A stretch of DNA of 64,000 nucleotides from Climacteris rufus (GCA_013398175.1 VZRZ01001923.1:248001-312000), one strand, 5' to 3'. Positions 24,801-38,272 are shown, numbered from the stretch's first letter. Translations and numbers: made by a program. Notes: a model not told the origin generated them from the letters alone.

Positions 24801-27261
24801 CTTTGGCCATTTTTGAAAAAAGTACTTTTTTTTCAAGCTTCAGAGTGGAGCCCAGCACTGCAGCTCCTTTATGTGTTCCACCAACTGCTAAGGGAGCAAA
24901 GCAAATTAAATCACAAGCTTAGAACAAGTTTCTGTTCAACCTCTTAAAAACCCAAGCAAGCCCAGGAATACCAGAAAGTATTAATGAATTAAATCCTAAG
25001 TGCTTTGCTAGGCAGAGGACTTACTGATAAGTATTGGGCATCTCCCACATCCTCCTGTCTCAGGAACAACTGAGATTTAAACTCACCTGCATTCCAGACA
25101 AAACAGCGAGAAAATTATTCATATGGTTTAAACATGGGTGTGTTTTTTTTTTTTAAATGCTTCTTATAAGCATTTAAACAAATGTTTCTAAATGTTTGCA
25201 GTATTATATGGGGTGACTAGAAGGGTCGAAAGAGTTTAATGGAAGCTGCACCAGTACTGAACACCCACATGAAGACCCAGAACAGGAGGGACAGAAAGCC
25301 GAGCTGAGCAGATTTGATCTAGCCTAATTAGTCAGATTGTTGTTTTTACAGTCTATTATTGATACACAAACATGCTGTTGAAGAATTAGTAATCTAAAGC
25401 ATTGCAGTTCATTAGAGTTTTTAGTGGTGCTCTTAATAGCCATGCTCCATCTGGATGATAATAAGAAATAATGGGCCATGGAGAAGTTATGCATCCTCAC
25501 CTTCTAATCCATTTCCAGCCAGCTGAGAAGGCAACAAAGAGGATGTTTGCTGAAATATATCTTTGCAATTATAAATTCAAAGGGAACAGAGCCCTCTGTT
25601 CTTTATCTCTGCAAAAGGCATTTATTCCTTTCTTCGTGTGCTGCACTACTATTTCTAACCAGATTTCTGCTGTGGATAAAGACACATCATTGTGTCAGTG
25701 TGACACGGACATCTCTGCTGTGGCATGACATTTTTAATGGTTTTTATGTTACTACAACGAGAATGTCAGAATTAATCAGACTTGCTCATAGTTTATTGTC
25801 TTTCAGGTTATAATTGTAGCAGCAAAGCATCATCAGGTATAATGGCAACTCAGGGGGTTGTTAACTAATGTGTTTTCATGTGTACGTGAAAGGGAGAAGG
25901 AGTCAGCTGTGGTGTCTTTTAATTAGCAGCATTTCACAGAGAAACAAGAGCTTGTGGGTAGAGATGTCTAAAGGTTGAGGTTTTCATGTAGGAACATGAA
26001 ACTTTGAAGTTTAATTTCCAGATCTGACATTTCGTAGAATTGTGAACTTTGGTATTTGATAAAAATTGTGATTCTTTATTCCTTTCCAAACCTGTGCCCT
26101 ATTTAATGGTTTAAAGGTTAAATGGTTAGGGGCAGGAACTCCAAGTTTTTGTAATGTGCCTATCAAAACGTTCCAGGTTACAGGGAACCAAGAAAAACAA
26201 ATTAAAATATTCCAGTATTCTAGGAATTAAAAAAAAAAAAAAGTCTGATTGCACTGAATTAATCTGAATTTCTAGAGTTGACTCCACATAACTATTTTAG
26301 ACCTTGGGTTGAAATCAAAGAATGCAGGAGACATTTAGTTTTTGCCAATCTGCAGTTTAAAAGCTGAGTTGAAGGTAGAGGTAAATGAGGGATACTGTGC
26401 ATTGCTCTGGCTGGTCTAATAGCCTGCAGTCAGGATATTCCATGATAGCCAAGAGTTCATGTAGGCCTGAACCACAGCATTTGTGGGAATAAATCAGATG
26501 AACCTTGTAGTTCATCCTAATTTAAAAGCTAATAAAATACATACATTGTTTTGCTTCAGTGGATGCAGCCTAACAAATAGGTCTGGAGGCAATTCTTTCT
26601 ACCAGTAGCAGGATGTTCCATGGTAAATAGTTCCAGGATTAATATAGCCAGGGTACATGGGAACAGTACAGATTTGTGCTGAAATTAGTCCCTGTCTCAT
26701 GCTTCTCAGACAAATGTGATGAACATATGTAGGCATAAAGGCAATGGTCTGATATATCCTGATCTTTTAAATTGATAGAGTAATGTGTTTAAGGCAGAGC
26801 CAGTATTATTTAGTAGAATGGCAAGGAATACCTGGATGGCTTGACAAAGCCACAACAGGTATCTGCTTAAATATGCAAAAGATTTTTGAAATCCCATTAT
26901 AGACACTGGAAATGGGAGTTGTATAGGATATTATGCAAATACTCAAAACACTTACACAGCTTTGGTGAGTTTTCTGGCCCATTCACTGTCAGAGAGATCT
27001 TGGCTTTAACATCATGTTCCTATTTTCTGTAAGCCTTTCCCATTGCAATCAACATAGAACATTTTAAACTAGTTTAGGATCTGCTCCTTGCTCTTCTTTT
27101 GCCCTGCAAAACAACACAGAAATATTAGTTATAATAAAGGAAATGTGAGGTAACAGCAAGGTTAAGATACACCATAAAGTCACTACTCAGAGGTCAGGGA
27201 CCTCTGAGCATTAGGTCTTGTAGTGCTGGGTCTTAAGAGTAAATTAATATTAGACACTTCC

Positions 27262-27385
27262 TTTTTTTTTTTTTTTTTTCCCCATAAAAAACAAGAAACC
27301 AATTCAAGGTCTCACAGCTTTTGGTTTTTAAATTGGTTTGCATTTGCTGCATAAGACTTCCTTTTTTTTTTTTTTTTTCTTACAG
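27262..27385 (+). repeat. paired T18/T17 tracts, second followed by TTACAG
   Basis: Two long T runs, 27262-27279 and 27362-27378, start exactly 100 bp apart and share the lead-in CTTCC. The second continues CTTACAG (AG at 27384-27385), which looks like a strong 3' splice site in the sense direction. No good donor follows within a normal exon length that I can see. Confidence 0.85.
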
Positions 27386-28298
27386 CTTGTTTCTGTCTGA
27401 AACATTTTGGATTAACTTAAATTTGGATTTAATTTTGGGTTAACCTTAAAAGAATCCACAATAAATTCAGTTTTACTGTAGATGAACAAATGTTGTTTTT
27501 GAATGCTTTTCATATTGGAAGAATATTTTCAAAGTTTATATGCATATTTTTTTCCTAATGTGATCAATAATTGCATTGAATTTGATACCTGTGCCAGCAG
27601 CTGCTGTTACTCTTAGACATACTTCAAAAATTAATGAAAACCACCATATTTTTCCTGTAGAGCTGCAACAGATGAAAACCAGCCAAAATAATTTCCCCTC
27701 AAACTTCCTAGGAACATTCACCTTGTCTCTGGAAAATATCAGGCCAAAACAAATTAGTATGATGAAAGGAAGGAAATTTAGAGTGGGAGGTGAAACCGTC
27801 TCAACTGGGGAAAGCAGTGCTCAGTCTGCAGATGATAGTTTAACTCTCTTTCTTACTTTTTTGTTAAAAAGAACCCCTAACGTTGAATATACTTTTGTGA
27901 GACATAGTATTGCCTTACTTCCATTTCCTGCCCCAAATGAAATTTGGCAATCAGCTTTATATTTGCAATATCCTCTTTCCTTTGTTTTATTGTTGCTTCA
28001 CATCCAAGACACCTAAATAAAAATATCAAGAAAATCAATATCCTAGTCAGGAGATTTGATTGGGAGTATCACAAAATGAGGATAAATTTGATTTTTGACA
28101 AATCTTAGGTTTTGATTTTATTGCTTTGTTTTTGAACTGAGTACTAAACAAGGGAGACCTGCAGGATCCACGGACTCAGCTATGCAACATGATAATTATT
28201 TCAGCTCATTTTTTGTGACAAGGTGGAGCATGGAGTGTGTTGTCTTGAAGGCTGATTTCCAAGGTATCTTTTCATTAAAACAAAGAAATCTTCCGCCT

Positions 28299-28322
28299 CC
28301 CCTCCCCTCCCCTTCCCTCCCC
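28299..28322 (-). repeat. dense C-tract (G-quadruplex motif on minus strand)
   Basis: Five C runs (4,4,4,3,4) at 28299-28302, 28304-28307, 28309-28312, 28315-28317 and 28319-28322 are separated by one or two T. The complementary strand fits the classical intramolecular G-quadruplex pattern with very short loops. Because KCNH5 is transcribed on the + strand, the G-rich strand is the template and the pre-mRNA is C-rich. Confidence 0.9.
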
Positions 28323-28881
28323 TAATCTGCTGCTAATTAAACCTTCTTGATTTAAAACGATTTCTGTAATCTAATTAGGCTAAGTATGTAGCTGAGTATT
28401 GTATGGATTAGTTAGTGAAAATATTTTTGAACATAAATCATGGTGAAATTAGAAATTAATTATGGTCTGGAATTTTTCTTCCTCTTTTCCAACCCTAAAT
28501 ATGTAAATGAACTGGGATGTGAGGGCTTGCAGTGTGTTTCCTGTGTTTCTTCGTGCTAGTAGAGGAGAGATATTCTGCTGTTGTGTGAAACATTTATCAC
28601 AGCAACAGCCATAAGTATTTTCTTTCCTTTGGGAGGTGAGTGCTCTGTGTTCTTTATGCAGGATAAATAAGCTTTTTCACAGAATTATGTTGTCAAAGTC
28701 TTTAAGTACAGAATATTGGAGGTATTTTAAACATATATTAAAAAGGCACTTTGGGCCGATTTCATAGCAGTCGTTCTGTTTGCTTTGGCTTTAATCTTGC
28801 CCATTTTTCAGTGGAAAATTTGATGCACACTTTTCCCACACAAAGGACAGACTCCCACCTTTTTATAGGCAATACCAACAG

Positions 28882-28923
28882 AGCTGTCCATTAATCTTAG
28901 TAGCTGTCCATTAAGCTCTTAGT
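28882..28923. repeat. short tandem duplication, ~20 bp
   Basis: AGCTGTCCATTAATCTTAGT (28882-28901) is followed immediately by a 22-nt second copy that carries a two-base GC insertion (28902-28923). It is a local replication-slippage type duplication. Confidence 0.85.
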
Positions 28924-31900
28924 AGAGAGTGCAGCAAACTTATTTCAGAAAGAAAGGAGTCCCACTTGACACATCTCTAAGGATTAAGGAAACACAAGTA
29001 CCAAATAGCTGTGCTAAATTCTCCTAGGAGGTGGATTCAGTTTGCCTTTTTCTTCCAGAGGCTGCATTGGCAGAGCTCATTTCTGTGTGTTTTTTGTGGA
29101 TCCCAGAGATTTCACCGCTGCAAAGGATGAGCAAAACTACAGGCAGAGATGGTCCAAGGGAAGACATGGCAGAGAAGTGTGGTTTTCCTTATCCCAACTT
29201 TATGGAGGAAGAAGAGCCCAGACTTTGGTGTGTCAGTAGTGACCCAGGTTCATGTTGAAATCTGGGGTGCAGCTGGAACAGTTGTTCTCTGCAAGGGGCT
29301 TGTTTGCAGGGGAAATGGCTTCATGGAAAGGGCAGTGCACCTTTGTTTTAGAAAAAAATAAATGCACTTCAATTTCAAAATTTCTGTAACTAAAAGAACC
29401 CATATAGTCAGGTTGAAAGGTTCTATCTGGAGCTTTTAGTCTGTCAGTTCCTTTATTGGTCTGAAAAAATAGTGGGGTGGGGAAAAATAGGAAAAGAGAG
29501 AAACAGCATCCTCCCAACCCATCCCACAGATGTGGGAGGGGAATTTCAAGGCACTTTCTTCTCCTCCTGAAGAAGTTTATTCCTTTACCTCGTGATTCTA
29601 ATTCCATCAGAAATTTTGTTCCTTGACCTTATGGTTTTAATCCCTTTGCTAATTCTACTCCTGGGCTCCAGGTTGAGTGGGGTTTTGTGTAAGCACATCG
29701 TTGAATCTGGTACAGTGCCTTCTTACCTTGTTTCTGATTAAAGACTGTCATGGTGGGAAGAAAATTAGAAAATGCTTTTATGCACATACCCAGACATATT
29801 CCAAGGGACAAGCAGCTATTTCTGCTCCCAGAAGTTATTGTGAGACGTTTAAGGTAGGAAATGCAGGCAAGCAGTGGCAAGTTGCCTTATCAGGGTTATC
29901 ATTGGCTTAGATGAACATTAAACTACTCCTATGATGAGTCTTGTAAACTCGATTGTCTTATTATTGCAGTGGTGTCTCTGGGAGGATTTGAGGTAGGAAG
30001 ATTTGCAAATGATTTGGATGTTGAGGCTCAGAGAGTAACAGGAAGGCTTGGGTCTGAGTCTGCTTTGCCTGTATTTTAACCCAGCCGGGATTAGAGATTT
30101 ACTGGTCAGCACAGACAGAGATTGAGATTGGAGAGATGAAAGCCTTGGCACCTTATAATTTCTCTCCTTTTGAGCTGTTCAGTTTCTCATGATGAATCGA
30201 TTTTTAAAATGAGACTTTAATCTACAACATTTTAGCCCCTTTAATGAAGGTTGGGTTTTCTTCCTTTTCCCATTTTGCCAGTTATGTAAAACCATCTGCT
30301 GTTTACATTTTGTCACTTTGAGTGCTCACTCCCTTTCTTTATTTTGTTCCCTGCTGTCTGTCACTCTATGGAAATTATCATGGTATTTGGAAAGTTGATG
30401 TGAAAGTCTCTCAGTTTTGTCTGTGGCAAGTCCTGTGGCTGGCAAGCTCAGTAAGGCTTGAAGGTCCAGTGACACCCCTGTGCACTTGATAGTAAGACTT
30501 GATTTACCAAGGACAGGGTGAGTGCAGGTGGCTGGGAATGGTACTGGCTCCCAACATCCACATGAGCAGCTTTGCAGGGATGTGCTGTTGTGCAGCTCTG
30601 ACTACAGGTGGTTTTCAGGACAGCCTTGAGCTCAGACCTCAGCCTGTTTTCTGGGCCCTGTAATGATTTGGTTTGTGTTCCACCTTCTGTAGGGTGTACA
30701 GGGGAGAAAGGCTAATCTGAGTAAATTTGGGATTTGATGCTCAGCTACTACTAGGCAATTATTCCTACAGGCAGCAGGAAGACATTTTTCAAACGCTGAT
30801 TTGTTTTTTACCCTCACTTTGCTGGAAACCCCACAGATTACGGCTTCACAACTTTTCCATTTGCTTATCCCAGCTTTTGTTCAGCTCTAGAGCTACATAT
30901 TAAAACTGCTGACAGGATGTTCATCAAGAGTATCAAACAAAAGAAAGGAGAAAATGCATTGTCAAAATTGTTCCTCAGCATTGTCTTCTTCCTTTTCACC
31001 CCAATGACTGTTTCCTAGAAGCTAACTTGCCTGACTTGGGGTAAAATTCATCAGTGCAAATTATCATTACCAGTATTATTTAAATAACACTGGTTAATTA
31101 AAAAGAAGATTTTGTCTGCTATTCATTCACCTCTCCTTTCTTTTTCCCCTCCTCTTTTAAAAAATTGAATGCCAGCTCTGTATCCATTCAACAGCCTCAG
31201 CAATTTAAATATTAAATGCCTGACAGGACACTGACTTTCAAAGATGATACATTGAAACAGCTGTAATGCAACAAAACCTTGGAAAGCTACCCAAAACCAG
31301 GGATGTCAGTGCTCCCTACATTTTAGCACCTGTCTTAGTTGTGTTTCATTTGTTAAATGCAAAAGCAGTGGTGGCGTGAAAGATAGGAGACCTGATTTTA
31401 GAGGTTTTATGTCTTGGTAAAGCTGTCCATGGATTTCTGATGTTCCTGCAAGTGCCATGAGTGGCAGATGAAGCCCCATCCTCACCCCTGCTCTGCAAAC
31501 ACTGGTGGCTCAGCTGGATCAGAACCGAGGCTTGGCAAAGTTGCACCATGTGGATGCTCAATTTGTTTGGCAGGTTTGAAATGGCCAGATGGGCAAGGCT
31601 GGAGCAGGAAAACAGCAAAATGTGTGTTGGAGAATTGGTGATGAAGGAGCTGAGGTAGGAGAGGGTTTTTGTATATTCAGAAGCAGAAATAGGGGAGAAA
31701 GAGGGAGAACAGTGTTTGACAGGTGATTATTGTTCATGGGACACTTGTGCTGTTTTAGTGCCCAAGTGCTGAAACCGTGGCAATCCTGGGCTAAGGACAG
31801 CTCTGTGACCTGGCTTGTGAGAGGAGGGCTGAGCTGTGTTTCTTGGTAAGGAAAGATACATAAATGTCTTCCATAAGACTTGTGTGAGAATTGTACGTAC

Positions 31901-34667
31901 AGCGTGATGTGTGGTGCAGACACAGACCTTCTCCGTGCATGCCCAGGCAGCCTGGCTCTTTAACCATGTCCTTGTCCACTCTGTAAAGCTGAGGGATCAT
32001 TTAACTGCTTCCCTGAGATGATGTGATAGAAAATGGAGAGACTGTATCACTACAGTAGGAATATCACAGAGAAGGGAAGAGAGAGCTTTGATACAATGAC
32101 AGAACCATAAATGCTGCATAGCCTGATGTCAAAGTAACTTAGATAATTCCTTAAATATGAGGAGGGATTGAGATGGACTGTATTAGCGGTCTGATGGAAG
32201 CCATAGCTTAGTTATTCTGGAAGTCTTTTAATTACAGTTTTCCAGGGTTGTTCTCAGCCCAGAGTTTTCTTTACACTTTATCTTGTGGCAGATGCTTTAT
32301 AGGCATTTCAGTCACTGAAGCTGCTATATTTAATGCCTGCATTACTGTTAACACAGAAGGTGTTAATATCTATAATGATGTTTCCTTTGAAAAAGCCAGC
32401 AGCATTTATTCTGGCTCTTTGCCTTTAATGTGATTGTCAGGATTTTGCTATGTAGGAGAAGGGAATGATGACATTCAAGCCACCTCAGAGTAGTAATTCC
32501 ATTAGAGCACTTTCCAGTTCCTTAGCTATGGCCTTGGATTCTTTAATTAGCAGAGAAATTTAATAAGAGATGTATTAGTGAAAGGATGGAGTGTTACTTG
32601 AAGACAAAAATAAATACCCACTTTCAAGGGTGAGTAAACGTGGACAGCTGAACTGGATCCACAGGATCTTCTCCAGGGATTTGTTTTTCATGGTGAACAC
32701 CAGAGGTTACAAAAATGCATCACCACAACAAATCTTCAAAGCACTGGCAGAAGCTACAAACCTTATGAATTCTGCAGGTGCCTTTTAGCTGCTTCCTGGA
32801 TGGGAGCACAGGACAGAACAATGTGGGAATGGCCAAATGAGTTTGCCAATGTCTAGAGGGTGTCTTGTTGAACACAGTGAGTACTGAAATGCTGGAAATC
32901 CCAGGAACAGAAGCTTGTGAGGCAGGGTGGCTACCAGGATCCTCTGCCTATCTGAGACTCAGCTCCAGAAGTGCAGGTGGAGTGAGAACCTGCCCTTTGA
33001 AAGGAGCCAGTGGTGGTTCCCCATGGCAGAGTCCCTGCCCTCGCCTGCATCCTGAGGGACAGCTGCCATCAGAGTATTTCCCTAGGAAAACCTCCCTGAG
33101 GGACCATCCTTGGGATTTCAGTCCCTCATCTTTCACCTTCTAGAGGTTCCAGGTCACCTTTCTAGCTTATCCCTCTTATCATACCCTGCCCTGAGCTCCT
33201 GCCTGTTTCTTTCCCAGCTTTTTTTCTGCCAGGTGAACTCATCCATCTGTGACCAAGCCTGGCCACTCTTCTTCGCTTTTTCCCACATCCTCCTACTTTC
33301 AGCAACCTCCACTGATTACAGGTCCCTCCCATATCTTTGCTGAGTCTCTCAGTCTCTGCAGAAAAGCAGCGTGGAAGGTGACTTGGGAATATTTAGATTA
33401 AAGAGAGAAGCAGCTGATGGTTCTGAGTAATTCCAGGGTTAGTCCTCATTGCAACACAATGATGCAGGCATCAGAATTTGCTTGAACTTTGTTTTCTGCT
33501 TCTGTTTTTTTTCTTTGAATCTGTTCCATGATGTCCAAAGACCCTAACAATTATTCAGTTTTCACTTTGCAAGGCACTCATCCAAGTGAAATTCTGCATC
33601 CTGAATGTTTATGCTGAAATACCCTGGCATCACAGCAAAGCTGTGCGTACAGACCAGTTTTGCCTGCAGTACCCTGCCCTGGCTCCTTTTAAAAAAAAAA
33701 AGTTTCTATGACTAAGAGCATTTAATACAATTACATAATTGCATTAGGAGAAAAAGTAAATTTTTAAATGGAATGCTTCTTCCAAAATTGGTATTTTAAA
33801 AGACTTGAAAAAACACTTGGTTCCTGAAAAAATCGAATTATCAAGATGGTATTTTTTGTGCAAATGCTTCCTACTTTTGAAGGCTTTTTTTTTAACTTTC
33901 GCAAAAACAGTTGAGTACATTAACGTGCAATTGAAATACATCTGAAAATGCTATAGCCATTTTATACTCCTTATAAGTAAGGAGAAAATGAGGAGAATGT
34001 TTTATATTTAAAAAGGTATGCTTTTTTTGCATAAGTAATAGGCTTTTATGTGTCAAATGCCTTTCACTGTATATTTACTGCTATTTGTGGGAAAAGCAGC
34101 AGCTACAGTACGTTTCTTGAGAAAAAAAGCTGAAAACAGGCAGCTTAAAATAACCACAGTCAGGTGGTTGTTGGGGACATGGGCAGAGAGGAGAAGATTG
34201 CACCTGTGTTTGCCATCCCAGTGCAGCTGACTTCTTAAAATCTTTGATCACCCGTTTTGTCATGTCTTTTCTCAGTCAAAAATAGTGCTTGGCTAGCAAA
34301 GCAAAGCACTGCCTAAATTCTTTTGCCTTTTCCTTTCATTTCCTCTTTACTTCTGCTGGTGTTAAAATCAATACATATCTCCCAGATATGTCTCTGGAGT
34401 TGTTTGGGGCGAAGGAATCAGTCTAGAGGTTTGCTGTCAGAACAGTGTTAATTCAGCACCTCCAGTAATACAGATAATGTGCAGCGGTGAGGATACAGAC
34501 ACTTTCTGGGTCTCAAAATAGGTGGCACCTTTTCTATATTGATTTTGAATGGATCATGAAAAGTTCATCTAACAAAGGTAAAAGGATTCTAAAACAGTTA
34601 TTACCAACAACAGGTAAAATTATTACATATTTTCAATGAAACCTCAGTCCTCATTCCTCATCTTTTA

Positions 34668-34697
34668 CCCTTTTCCCTTCCCTTCCTTCCCCTTCCC
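34668..34697 (-). repeat. second C/T tract with quadruplex pattern
   Basis: C runs of three or more at 34668-34670, 34675-34677, 34680-34682, 34689-34692 and 34695-34697 are separated by 2-6 nt, almost all T. The minus strand meets the G3+N1-7 rule. The tract ends TTCCCAG, so in the transcript it also resembles a polypyrimidine tract and acceptor. Confidence 0.8.
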
Positions 34698-36390
34698 AGC
34701 AAGGAACTGTTGAAAATAAGTTCTGTCAGCTCCTAGGGAAGGACTGCTGCAATCACTGGAATTTGATTCTTCTGATTCCACTTTTATATAACTTATGTCT
34801 CCAGAACATCTATTGTAATTCTTCTCTAAATAGGAGACATTACACCTAATACAGAATCTTTTTATCTTTTTGTCATTTAAATATAATGCCCATAAATTTA
34901 GAACCTGCTAAAATTTATTTTTAGTTAAGAGAAGAAAGTGCTGGGTAATGTTCTTTTCTCTGACCAACTGCTGGTTACAGAGAGCTGGTGAACAGCCTAC
35001 AGAGCCTATAGAGCCTCCAGTTCATCAGTGACAACACAGTATTAAGTCATCTTTTAGATCCATGCAGAGGACAAAGTCGCTGCTTCTCCATGGACAGGTG
35101 TGGTGCCCTTGTCATGATTTTAACAAAGAGGAGTTTTAATGATTCCGTTTCTATTTGAAGTAAAGTAGGTGAAACATAGTGAGAAATAGACTTGCTTCTG
35201 AAAGACTGTGCTATGTATTTTTAGTAGTTATACTGAGAAGTTCTATTTTTTATTTTTCTCTGAAGGAAAATGAAAAGCATCATGTGGAAGATCAGTCATG
35301 GTAAATGTGTTAAATAGCCTTTCCCAGGTGTCATATCAGCCTGTGTGAGGATCATGAGATCAAAAAGAAAAGAGTTTTCTTCTTCCAGTAATTAAGTAAA
35401 ATCAAGATACTGGATGAACACTTGCTTTCAAATTGCTCGTAATAATTTAGAACTAGGTTGTGCCACAATGGGAACTGGCCTGAACATCCTCATGAGTTTA
35501 AATACAAAGACATTCAGTGTGGCCCTTATGAGTCTGAATGCCCTGAATGCAAATACCATTGGAGCATTGCAGAAATCCCTTACTAGCAGTAAATTGGCAG
35601 ATTATTAAAGCCTGTTAAAATCTTTGTGGGAGAATATTATTTCAATAGAAGAAGCTAATTTGTCAAAGAAAGAACCATTTAACTGATCTTGCCAAAGCAT
35701 CTTTTAAAAACTTGTTAGCACTCTGTGTCCTCTTCCTTCCATTATGTCCTGATAAATTCAATATGGGACAAACTGACCATCAATTTTGTCATTAAGCATC
35801 CTTAGCTTTGAGGTTTCTATTGTTTCTTATTACCTACTGGAATATAAAAGAGTGCAAAACCGATTTAATTTTAATTTCTGCCACCATAACCCACCACGAC
35901 CAGCCCACAATTTTTAAATCTAAAACTTACTTGTCCTTTCCAGTGTGGACTCAAAATCAGAGTTTCCTGAGAAAAAGAAAGTCATATAAATCTCTACATA
36001 TTTTAGTGGAGGAAGGGCAGATAAATATACATATAAATATATATATGGTATCTGTTAATTAAGAGACCATGAGGGGATGTGCTTTGCCATGTGTGCTGCA
36101 CACTGACTCTTGGTGACATTCATTTCTTTGGATTTGTCAAATTATGGAGCAATTAATGACTCCCTGTCTGCTCAAGTCAGGAGATTTGTGGGGTAGGCAC
36201 AGGTTTGCTTAAATTACCTATGTGCCCTGTGCAGGGTCGAAAGGATCATTTCTCCCCCCTCAGTCCTTCAATATATGTTCTTTGAAATACCTGCTGTTGG
36301 CTGACTGCTTGTGGGGGATAAACCTGGAAATGGACTGTAAATTCATTTTGTGTAAATGAGATGGGAGATGGGCAAGCTCTTACTATATAT

Positions 36391-36419
36391 TACTGATTAT
36401 GTAGTAATTATAATCAGTA
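36391..36419. repeat. 10-bp perfect inverted repeat (hairpin)
   Basis: TACTGATTAT and its reverse complement ATAATCAGTA flank the 9-nt loop GTAGTAATT. The stem is AT-rich and short. It is recorded as a structure only. Confidence 0.85.
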
Positions 36420-37802
36420 AATTGTAGCTTTTGAGAATTTTAATTTGCTGTTACTTTGGTTACAGCAATCAGAAATGTCTTTCACAAATGAAAATAAATA
36501 TATTAGTTAAATAAATCAGTTCTTGAATCTGGTGTGAATATAGTAATTAAAAATAGTAATTAAAAAAAACCAAATTTCATAATAGCCTTATGCCTCTGAA
36601 GTGTGAAGGGGAGATTACATCAAGGACTTCAGATGCAGTTTTATTTGACTTTTTACTTAAGATTTCATTAGCTTCTTATCCTAGCCTTGTGAATGAATCA
36701 TCATCAACAACAATAAAAACAGGTTTTGCTCAGCAAGTTTCTTAATAATGTATAAATGAAAATAAATGGATTTTTTTCTTACCATAAAAAGCTTGGCTAT
36801 TCCCAGTCTGTATCAGTTCTGCAGTATTGAGTGCATAGTTCTAAAGAGCAGAACTACAGCTCTAGTGATGTGTGTAAGTAAAAATAATTAATATAGTTAA
36901 TATTCTGTTTTGCTAGCAACTTCCACAAGGACAAATACACTGTGAGGGTTGTCCATGCTGTGTACTTCAGACTGCCTCAGTTACAAAGTGTGGTCCTCTG
37001 AACCGTGCATAATTGCCCAGAGGATTGTAATATCAGCAGTGTGATCACTGTCCAAAGCCAGGCCAAAACGGATTGTAGAGGTTGAGCTGTTATTGCTGCT
37101 TGGTGTGTACTTGACATGCTTTGGCTTCATTTCATGTTTTCAAATGAATGTCCTTATTGGAAAGGTCTGGGTCAGGAGGTAGAGAAGGTTGTGAGAAGAT
37201 TGAGGTTGAGGTTTGGAGTGACTTAGGGGCCAGGCAGGAGGGGTTGGAGTTCCCAAAACTGAGGGGAACTTCTACCAAGGAGTGCTTTTTCAAGTGGGAT
37301 TTCAACTTCATCTGGAGCTCCTTACTGCGTCCCTGCTCTTTGCAGGAAGTTCCCTCAGTGTGGCTCTTTTTCTGCAGCTGCAAAGCTCCTGGAGAGCTGC
37401 AGTGCCTTTAAAGCGTCTCAGCCATCAGCATCTGTTCTGCAGTGCACTGTCTCAAATCACACTGCTGGAATTAGAAGGTTGCCTGAAATGTTAGGGTTAG
37501 GCTCCATCTTCTTAGGCATTGATGTACTGTAAACTGCATCTTTTTTTCCTCCCTGTTTATTGCTGTGAATGGTGGGGGGCTTTGCAAAAGCACTCAGCTG
37601 TGACCCAGCTTGTCTCCTAAGTTACACCCATATGAGCTGCCTTATGCTGGTGATCCTGTACCTGTGCCATCTCACTGCTTGTTGCTTTCCTCTGGGTGCC
37701 CTTGGTTTGTCACATCAAGCACAGCCTGTATGTCTTCACTTGTCAGAAGTTGAGAAGCCCTCCAGCTCTACCTCCGAGCAGCCTTTGTACTTATACCTTT
37801 AG

Positions 37803-38272
37803 CAAGAAAGACATTGAGATGCTGGAGTGTATCCAGGGAAGGGAATGGAGCTGGGGAAGGGTCTGGAGCACAAGTCCTATGAGGAGCAGCTGAGGGTGTT
37901 TAGCCTGGAGAAAAGGAGGCTTAAGGAGAGACTTTATCACTCTCTACAACTCCCTGACAGGAGGTTGTAGCCAGGTGGGGTCAGTCTCTTCTCATGATTA
38001 AGAAGTGATAGGAGAAGAACAAATGGCCTCAAGTTGCACCAGGAGAGGTTTAGATTGGATATTAGGAACAATTTCTTCATGGAAAAGGTTCTCAAGCACT
38101 GGCACAGGTTGCCCAGGGTAGTGGTGCAGTCCCCATCCCTGGAGGGATTTAAAAGGTGTGTAGATGTGGCACCTGGGGACATGGTTTAGTGGTGGGCTTG
38201 GCAGTGCTGGGTTACTGGTTGGATTCACTGATCTTAAAGGTCTTCTACAACCTAAACAATTCTCTGATGGTA
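37803..38272 (+). mobile_element. CR1 LINE 3'-end copy, sense orientation
   Basis: This is a CR1 3' end in the + orientation. It contains TCTGGAGCACAAGTCCTATG, AGGAGCAGCTGAGGGTGTTT, AGCCTGGAGAAAAGGAGGCT, ACTCCCTGACAGGAGGTTG, TTTAGATTGGATATTAGGAA, CAATTTCTTCATGGAAAAGG, AGGTTGCCCAGGGTAGTGG and CCATCCCTGGAGGGATTTAA, and ends GGTCTTCTACAACCTAAAC and AATTCTCTGATGG. The terminal ATTCTATGAT-type repeat has decayed. Coding is lost, and only the tail of the reverse-transcriptase frame and the 3' untranslated part remain. It is the only clear CR1 tail here in the sense of the KCNH5 transcript. Confidence 0.95.

Noticed and set aside
27576..28013. 146-codon + strand frame
   Set aside because: It has no recognisable domain, no strong splice signals at its edges and AT-rich codon content typical of chance frames.
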